The notes beneath the pieces were generated by a model. The model saw only the letters and a list, made by a program, of their open reading frames with translations. It did not search any database and was not told the DNA's origin. Positions 5,578 through 6,081 of a DNA stretch of 6,081 bases are shown here, one piece after another. Source of the DNA: Acidobacteriota bacterium (GTDB lineage: Bacteria; Acidobacteriota; UBA890; WLXD01). The first letter of the stretch is position 1, and each line of letters opens with the position of its first letter. The DNA lies in NCBI GenBank assembly GCA_022571615.1, contig JACZXM010000209.1, forward strand, positions 1 through 6,081, given 5' to 3'. The translations under genes and the position numbers were made by a program.

Positions 5578-6081
5578 TGAACCCCGCCGGTGACCCCGCT
5601 CGAGAGGTCGGAAAGCAGATACAAAGCCGTGCGGCCGACATCGTCGATGTCTACGTTGCGACGTAGCGGGGAGCGCTCGGCCATCAGGCCGAGCTTGATT
5701 CTCAAACCCCCGACGGCGGATGCCGCAAGCGTCTTGATCGGCCCGGCCGAGATGGCGTTGACGCGAATGTTGTGTTGGCCGAGATTACCCGCCAGGTACC
5801 GCACCGAGGACTCCAGCGCCGCCTTGGCGATTCCCATCACGTTGTAGTCCGGGACCGCCTTCACCGAGCCGTAGTAGGTCATGGTGATGATGCTGCCGCC
5901 GTCGGTCATCAGCGACTCCGCCTTGCGCGCCAGCCGCAGGAACGAGTACACGCTGATCTCCATCGCCTTGAGGAATCCATCCCTGGAAGTGTCGATGGTG
6001 CGGCCCTTGAGGTCATCACGATCGGCCCACGCAACCGAATGGACGAGGAAATCGAGTCCCCCGAGGCCCTCCGCGACGCGA
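5541..6081 (-). CDS. fabI: Enoyl-[acyl-carrier-protein] reductase, NADH-dependent (5' end missing)
   Basis: FabI reduces the trans-2-enoyl-ACP double bond in the last step of each cycle of type II fatty-acid synthesis, in the cytoplasm. The frame is open to the right edge; 179 C-terminal residues are visible, against about 260 for a full protein, so the NADH-binding N terminus lies outside. From the edge, GLGGLDFLVHSVAWADRDDL matches the FabI VHS segment. MTYYGSVKAVPDYNVMGIAK holds the catalytic pair as Tyr-x6-Lys (visible residues Y79 and K86), with the upstream Tyr at 69-70. VRVNAISAGP-like (IRVNAISAGPIKTLAAS), SPLRRNVDIDDVG and YLLSDLSSGVTGG follow, ending VHYVDAGANSTAY. The spacing of Tyr and Lys and the AGPIKTLAAS block distinguish FabI from ordinary SDR enzymes such as FabG. 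The M at 5963 is internal. The gene converges on the kinase remnant, whose frame overlaps its last 37 bases. Confidence 0.96.
   Translation of the reverse strand, partial: RVAEGLGGLDFLVHSVAWADRDDLKGRTIDTSRDGFLKAMEISVYSFLRLARKAESLMTDGGSIITMTYYGSVKAVPDYNVMGIAKAALESSVRYLAGNLGQHNIRVNAISAGPIKTLAASAVGGLRIKLGLMAERSPLRRNVDIDDVGRTALYLLSDLSSGVTGGVHYVDAGANSTAY

Noticed and set aside
5461..5580. Kinase C-lobe continued in another frame after a frameshift
   Set aside because: I read all three plus frames after base 5460; none contains hinge, HRD or DFG-like sequence, so a simple frameshift does not explain the break.
5541..5963. Generic short-chain dehydrogenase starting at the Met at 5963
   Set aside because: The frame continues to the right edge with FabI-specific sequence (FLVHSVAWA), so the Met is internal and the protein is FabI rather than a short SDR.

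Overview
This is a GC-rich bacterial window with densely packed genes and Shine-Dalgarno starts. It holds four genes that look intact within the window or run off its edges, one short membrane-protein gene, and one broken protein-kinase fragment. The glutaminyl-tRNA synthetase carries a C-terminal GatB/YqeY-type tail, and there is a large secreted S9 prolyl-oligopeptidase-like enzyme, a Mut7-C nuclease and remnants of an N-lobe Ser/Thr kinase. Together these resemble soil or sediment lineages such as Gemmatimonadota, Myxococcota or Acidobacteriota. The phylum is an inference from gene families; nothing in the window fixes it.

Layout. Bases 1-1613 (+) are the 3' part of glnS, open at the left edge. 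Thirteen bases later, on the same strand, is a Mut7-C/PIN RNase gene with an extra N-terminal zinc-ribbon-like cysteine cluster (1627-2226). The two probably form a translationally coupled pair. A 110-base gap separates them from a convergent minus-strand unit, made of a signal-peptide-bearing S9 peptidase (4843 to 2765) followed 44 bases later by a small DoxX-type membrane protein (2720 to 2337). A gap of about 410 bases (4844-5253) carries candidate divergent promoters and no convincing gene. Next is a plus-strand ATG (5254) that starts a clear Ser/Thr kinase N-lobe. Homology stops abruptly near base 5460 and the frame closes at 5577, inside the 3' end of a convergent fabI gene (enoyl-ACP reductase, 5541 to the right edge, minus strand, 5' end missing).

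Functionally this is mostly housekeeping: tRNA charging (glnS), fatty-acid elongation (fabI), RNA processing or decay (Mut7-C) and peptide scavenging in the envelope (S9 peptidase). I see no CRISPR array, tRNA or rRNA gene, insertion sequence or recognisable defence system. The points most worth a second look are the kinase break next to fabI, the zinc-ribbon/PIN/zinc-ribbon nuclease coupled to glnS, and the GlnRS-YqeY fusion. None clearly amounts to a new biological system.
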